Of a stretch of 18,607 nt of DNA, positions 15,320-18,607 are shown in pieces. Each line of letters opens with the position of its first letter. The stretch's first letter is position 1. Under the pieces are notes generated by a model that was not told the origin of the DNA, did no database searches, and was given only the letters and a program-made list of their open reading frames with translations. Where the stretch lies: positions 18,555 through 37,161 of the forward strand of contig NVSR01000014.1 in assembly GCA_002401295.1 (NCBI GenBank). Direction: 5' to 3'. Source of the stretch: SAR324 cluster bacterium. Lineage in GTDB: Bacteria; SAR324; XYD2-FULL-50-16. The position numbers and the translations under genes were made by a program.

Positions 15320-16963
15320 CTAGACTATAGGCTTCATTTCAACGATCTCCTCAATTCTTTGGCTATAAGTATTGCCTAAGGGTAATTTTTCTCCGGTTAC
15401 GAGCACAAGGTAGGATTTCCGTTCTCTAGAAATCACCTTTCTAATAGCCTCAATGTGAACCAGATGGTTGCGAGAGCATTGTATGAGTTCTGGAAACTCT
15501 CCACTCTCAAGGATGTTTTTGATTTTCAGCTCGCGGAACTCAATTGATTTTCCTTTCGAGATGGAAAATAGGGTACAACTCCATGTATTCCCAAAAATAT
15601 AACTGATATCTTTGAACTGTCTTATTTGTCCCAACTCGGGGTTGACTTGATAGGTGTTCAGACGCTCTTTAATTTCAGTTATTTTACTGCTGCTGCTCTC
15701 CACTGATAATTCTGCTACCTCTGCTCTTTTGGTTTCCTTGGAATAACCTAAGGCTATCACTAGAAGATTAGTAAATCCCCAAAATAGCAAACCGAGAGGA
15801 ACCAGATTTAAGGGGATTAATTGCTCCTGGAGATATAGAATTTCTGTGATTTCGGCAATCGCTAAAATCCATATTCCCACAAAATGAGCCAACGCCCCTG
15901 GCTCTTTGTTTATCATCGCTTTTATCAAAATATACAGCCAAAACCCAACAGCAAAAATCAAAATAATGTGCACATACCAAAGTAGATTAATATAAATTAG
16001 TGGCTCAGAAAATAATACCACCACCACATACAGAGAAACAGCAACTTTTATTATCGTATAAATCGTATTTGATACATATGCTGAATAAAAATATCTTAAA
16101 AACCCTGAATAACTCCAACTAACTAATGACACAGTAAGGTGTAAGATCATTTGATAGAGGCTCCACTCCATACTTACTAAAGCAAGAAGTAAATTTTCTC
16201 CGGCACACAGAATGTACAAGCTAATCAGTAAAAAGAATATGAAACTATGTAATAGTCCACGCTCTTTTTTTAGTACGAATAAAAAAAGTAAAAGTACAGA
16301 ATTAGCGAGTAAAACCCCAACGGCTAATACCTCTATTATTGGAATGGCCTTGTCATTAATACTTCGACTAGTACCGATCCACAATGGTTGCGTCATTCCA
16401 CCTTTTGGATGTCGGAAATTTGAAACTAAAATTCTGATATCAATTTCTTGTTCAGATCTCATTTGAAAGCTAAAGGATCTGGTTCTTCTCTCTGGTAATG
16501 ATTTGCTCAATGATCTCCCGACCCTGCCATTACCACCCAAGTCCTCACCATTAACTATTAGTCTGTAGGCACTCTCGATTCTATTTAACTTGATTGCTAA
16601 GTTTGCTGGTGGGTTAGCTGGTAGGTTTATTTTGAGTCTGTATTCGGCGTATCCTGTTCCTTCTAATATATCTCCCTGAAACTTCTTTCCCTTCCAGCTC
16701 CCTGGTACATTTAAATAACCCAATACCGAAGCCTCTTGGTCCTTGTGAAAGATAAATTTCCACTGCCCCGTGATTTGAGCTGTACTTTTCAAATCCTCAA
16801 TAGAAAGAGAAACAATGCCTTTTTTAGCTTCCCTAATAACACCAGAACTCATTCCCATCAAATATATAGCGCTAGTAAACATGAGGAAAAGTATTAATAA
16901 TATCCTCGTAGTAGGCTGATTTGCAAGCTTATTGTATTTATTCTTATTAAAAAATAATATCAT
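15320..16963 (-). CDS. seven-TM (7TMR-DISM-like) receptor fused to a LytTR DNA-binding domain
   Basis: With the ATG at 16963 the protein has 547 residues. A first membrane helix (TTRILLILFLMFTSAIYLMG) exports a beta-sandwich domain of about 150 residues: GQWKF, VPGSWKG, GTGYAEYRL, YRLIVNGEDLGG. This resembles the jelly-roll sensors of 7TMR-DISM receptors, which often bind carbohydrates or other small ligands. Seven hydrophobic helices follow (about 210-410), then a helical linker and a C-terminal LytTR domain (about 445-540): FPELIQCSRNHLVHIEAIRK, with LPLGNTYSQRI. LytTR domains bind direct repeats in promoters. So sensing and transcription control seem to sit in one membrane protein. A TTG at 16987 would add eight codons and overlap the divergent gene. 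Neither start has a good ribosome binding site. Confidence 0.85.
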   Translation of the reverse strand: MILFFNKNKYNKLANQPTTRILLILFLMFTSAIYLMGMSSGVIREAKKGIVSLSIEDLKSTAQITGQWKFIFHKDQEASVLGYLNVPGSWKGKKFQGDILEGTGYAEYRLKINLPANPPANLAIKLNRIESAYRLIVNGEDLGGNGRVGRSLSKSLPERRTRSFSFQMRSEQEIDIRILVSNFRHPKGGMTQPLWIGTSRSINDKAIPIIEVLAVGVLLANSVLLLFLFVLKKERGLLHSFIFFLLISLYILCAGENLLLALVSMEWSLYQMILHLTVSLVSWSYSGFLRYFYSAYVSNTIYTIIKVAVSLYVVVVLFSEPLIYINLLWYVHIILIFAVGFWLYILIKAMINKEPGALAHFVGIWILAIAEITEILYLQEQLIPLNLVPLGLLFWGFTNLLVIALGYSKETKRAEVAELSVESSSSKITEIKERLNTYQVNPELGQIRQFKDISYIFGNTWSCTLFSISKGKSIEFRELKIKNILESGEFPELIQCSRNHLVHIEAIRKVISRERKSYLVLVTGEKLPLGNTYSQRIEEIVEMKPIV

Positions 16964-16975
16964 TAGGAGTTTTGT

Positions 16976-17545
16976 ATGAGTATCCAACTAACACCATTTC
17001 AAAAAAACTTTACTGGCATTGTCAAAATTGATCCTCAAAATGAACAGCATGTTCTGACTTTTCGCAAAGCTCTTTTTACTGCGTTTTATGAGAGTCAATA
17101 TAGTGTATTTTGTAGAGAAAATTACCTATATAATACAGATCGGCAGGAAATGGATCCTGGTGTTTCCTATTATGAAGTAGAATCTTTTTTTTATGTGAAA
17201 AGTGGGATTCCGATTTGTGGATTGAGTATTAATTACAATTCAAAAAAACTTTTTCAATGTGAAAAAATAGGTTTTAACCTCTCCGCAAGAGAGAAACAAA
17301 ACACCTCGGAAGGGTTACATTTTTTTTACCTGGGAGAACCGAGTAATATGTTAGAAGCCAGTAGAGCTATTAAAGAAATTATGGTACAGGCCTTGTTGGA
17401 GCATGAATCACCTTTTCTATTTTGTACAGCTCCTCACCCAGCACTTTTACGCTTTTATCGGCGTATGGGACTGGTAAAAAAGGACCATATTCTATTTCAA
17501 AAATCTGGTACTCAATCCTGGTTAATGCGTCTTACTGCAGACTAA
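16976..17545 (+). CDS. GNAT-fold acyltransferase, resembling N-acyl amino acid/homoserine lactone synthases
   Basis: This 189-residue cytoplasmic protein has an early FRKALFTAFYESQ, an acidic TDRQEMD, a beta strand with GIPICGLSINY, then EKIGFNLS. A C-terminal helix and strand follow, with TAPHPALLRFYRRMGL (about 154-169), the typical end of GNAT enzymes. Order and spacing recall LuxI/FeeM-type synthases that acylate an amino acid or S-adenosylmethionine, but no invariant LuxI residue set can be confirmed by eye. An ordinary GNAT acetyltransferase is the alternative. AGGAG lies six bases before the ATG, so the start is firm. The divergent LytTR receptor starts 12 bases away, so each gene's promoter must overlap the other's coding end. 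That pairing hints at a signal-receptor or stress-sensing unit. Confidence 0.65.
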   Translation: MSIQLTPFQKNFTGIVKIDPQNEQHVLTFRKALFTAFYESQYSVFCRENYLYNTDRQEMDPGVSYYEVESFFYVKSGIPICGLSINYNSKKLFQCEKIGFNLSAREKQNTSEGLHFFYLGEPSNMLEASRAIKEIMVQALLEHESPFLFCTAPHPALLRFYRRMGLVKKDHILFQKSGTQSWLMRLTAD

Positions 17546-17617
17546 AAAGTGCATTAAAATATCGCTTTAAGCAATGAAAAATGTCGTTAAAGGTACTATT
17601 TTAACTTTAGAACCATC

Positions 17618-17741
17618 AATTCTATTGAATTTTTTTCAAAATTAAAACTTAAAAATAGCCTTTAGTTACAGCAATATAACTTATATTTTCTGGCAACTTC
17701 ACTTGAAAGACAGTGAATTTCATTAATTCTATTGAATTTTT
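17618..17741. repeat. two copies of a 17-base AT-rich repeat
   Basis: AATTCTATTGAATTTTT occurs at 17618-17634 and exactly again at 17725-17741, 107 bases apart. Three further bases upstream match with one mismatch. Each copy holds the inverted repeat AATTC-TATT-GAATT. This lies in the 463-base gap 17546-18008 between two genes of the same strand and could be a regulator's site. Confidence 0.5.
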
Positions 17742-17917
17742 CTTTTTACGTGTTTTAAAATACTCAAATAAAAAGACAGATCATTCTGTATTTAGGGTTT
17801 TTCTTTAGATAAAGCTACCAGATATTTGGTGTACTAAGGTGTTTCTTCTGGGGATATCTATTTTGTGCCGGCTCTTCTGATAGTGGAATGAGGGTGAGAA
17901 ATTTTTATATTTGATGA

Positions 17918-17929
17918 CGGTTGTAACCG
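17918..17929. promoter_or_regulatory. small palindrome upstream of the last gene
   Basis: CGGTTGTAACCG is a perfect palindrome about 80 bases before the 18009 start codon, directly before the longer hairpin. It is the most GC-rich spot in the gap. A regulator site is possible. Confidence 0.35.
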
Positions 17930-17932
17930 GAA

Positions 17933-17967
17933 TTTTCCCTGGTCGTTATATTAGTGACTGGGGAAAA
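17933..17967 (+). other. 12-pair hairpin in the leader of the last gene
   Basis: TTTTCCCTGGTC (17933-17944) pairs with GACTGGGGAAAA (17956-17967) around an 11-base loop. In RNA the two non-Watson-Crick positions become U-G and G-U pairs, giving 12 consecutive pairs. It ends 41 bases before the ATG at 18009. No T-run follows, so it looks more like a leader RNA structure or a protein site than a terminator. Confidence 0.45.
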
Positions 17968-18008
17968 CTCAATTTCTTTATTATATCCTCTAGCCAGATA
18001 CAAAAGTT

Positions 18009-18607
18009 ATGAAAAATATTGCTATCATGTATTTTTTTAGCTGTTTTGCTCTAATTGTGAAGTTTAAAAATGAAAATGTCAGTGGTCTCAAAGTATTATG
18101 TCAGGTTCTTTTGGGTGGGTATGTTGTTGGAACTATCCTTTTTCTAGAGGATAGCTATATAACCATCCTTCTAGTGCATGGTCTTATGAGCTATACTGCT
18201 ATCTATTGGGGTTATAATACTATTAAGATGCTGAAAAATAAGAGAAATAGTGTATTTATTAAGTTGGTGATTCTTATCTGGTTCTTAGCGGGCTTGATAC
18301 TGCAAATAGCCTATGTGAATGAAATGCTGAGATCTCACAGGATATTGCCCTTGGCCCTTATCATGTGTGCCATGATATACACTCATATCCTGGTGAATCA
18401 ATTCATGGAAAAAATCCGAGAAAAAGAAAAGGTAGCCCTAAAGATTTTTGAGTTGAGCGCAAAACTTGAAGCTAAGAAGCAAGCTTTAATTGAATCGAAA
18501 CGGACTTTAGAAGAATACAGAAAGGAAATATCCAAACGTGACAAATTATTAGAACAACCCAAATTAAACAAGGCACTCTTCAAAATAAAGAAAAAAATAG
18601 AGCTGAT
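18009..18607 (+). CDS. multi-TM membrane protein with coiled-coil linker, 3' partial
   Basis: The frame opens with ATG at 18009 (in-frame stop at 17991) and is still open at the window end: 199 codons. About five hydrophobic helices span residues 2-17, 27-46, 50-69, 83-103 and 112-132. Short loops contain no extracytoplasmic domain. From residue 133 the sequence is a charged coiled coil (MEKIREKEKVALKIFELSAK and onward). This layout is common to membrane sensors whose output domain follows: histidine kinase, GGDEF, LytTR or AraC-type HTH. The output lies outside the window and cannot be named. The ribosome binding site is weak. Position after the receptor/acyltransferase pair suggests a linked signalling role. 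Confidence 0.65.
   Translation, partial: MKNIAIMYFFSCFALIVKFKNENVSGLKVLCQVLLGGYVVGTILFLEDSYITILLVHGLMSYTAIYWGYNTIKMLKNKRNSVFIKLVILIWFLAGLILQIAYVNEMLRSHRILPLALIMCAMIYTHILVNQFMEKIREKEKVALKIFELSAKLEAKKQALIESKRTLEEYRKEISKRDKLLEQPKLNKALFKIKKKIEL

Noticed and set aside
16932..16960. TTGTAT-17-TAATAT as promoter of the acyltransferase
   Set aside because: The predicted start of transcription would fall in or after the AGGAG ribosome binding site.
17574..17645. Small ORF of 23 residues (MKNVVKGTILTL...) after the acyltransferase
   Set aside because: No convincing ribosome binding site and its 3' part lies in AT-rich repeat sequence. A signal peptide gene is tempting beside a receptor but unsupported.

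Overview
The window comes from a Gram-negative, flagellated bacterium. It encodes the flagellar switch protein FliG, a large methyl-accepting chemotaxis protein, a lipobox-bearing lipoprotein and Crp/Fnr- and LytTR-type regulators. No rRNA or tRNA gene is visible, so I cannot assign a taxon; gene content fits a deep-branching proteobacterial lineage or a similar phylum. By eye the right end (after about 16.9 kb) is clearly more AT-rich than the left.

Layout. (1) 1-3.6 kb: the 3' end of a MauE-like membrane protein with a thioredoxin-like domain. It runs convergently into a minus-strand operon made of a Crp/Fnr-type regulator, a 592-residue TerB-like/zinc-ribbon protein and a hotdog acyl-CoA thioesterase. 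The last two overlap by ATGA. (2) 3.6-7.5 kb: a stand-alone fliG (+) facing a chemoreceptor with two Cache domains (-). (3) 7.8-9.6 kb: a eukaryotic-type three-domain Xaa-Pro aminopeptidase. (4) 9.6-14.3 kb, an accessory-looking stretch: two copies of a hairpin-containing interspersed repeat, an orphan ParA ATPase followed by a large inverted repeat, a lipoprotein amidohydrolase, and a two-gene Hip toxin-antitoxin-like operon. That operon pairs a HipA-type kinase with a HipS-HIRAN partner, and the kinase is broken by a single-base frameshift. (5) 14.3-18.6 kb: an unrecognised helical protein; a membrane-bound regulator with a periplasmic sensor, seven transmembrane helices and a LytTR DNA-binding domain; a divergent GNAT-fold acyltransferase resembling N-acyl amino acid/homoserine lactone synthases; a 463-base structured AT-rich spacer; and the start of a second multi-TM, coiled-coil protein cut by the window end.

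How the genes may work together. The best candidate for an undescribed system is the divergent pair at 15.3-17.5 kb. A LuxI/FeeM-like acyltransferase sits 12 bases from a seven-TM receptor that carries its own DNA-binding domain, and another membrane sensor-like protein follows. This is the layout expected for a signal synthase with a membrane one-component receptor, but that role is inference. The Hip operon belongs to a kinase/HipS-HIRAN class already described from surveys of Hip kinases; here it looks like a decayed toxin with an intact partner. fliG and the chemoreceptor both serve motility but are separate transcription units.
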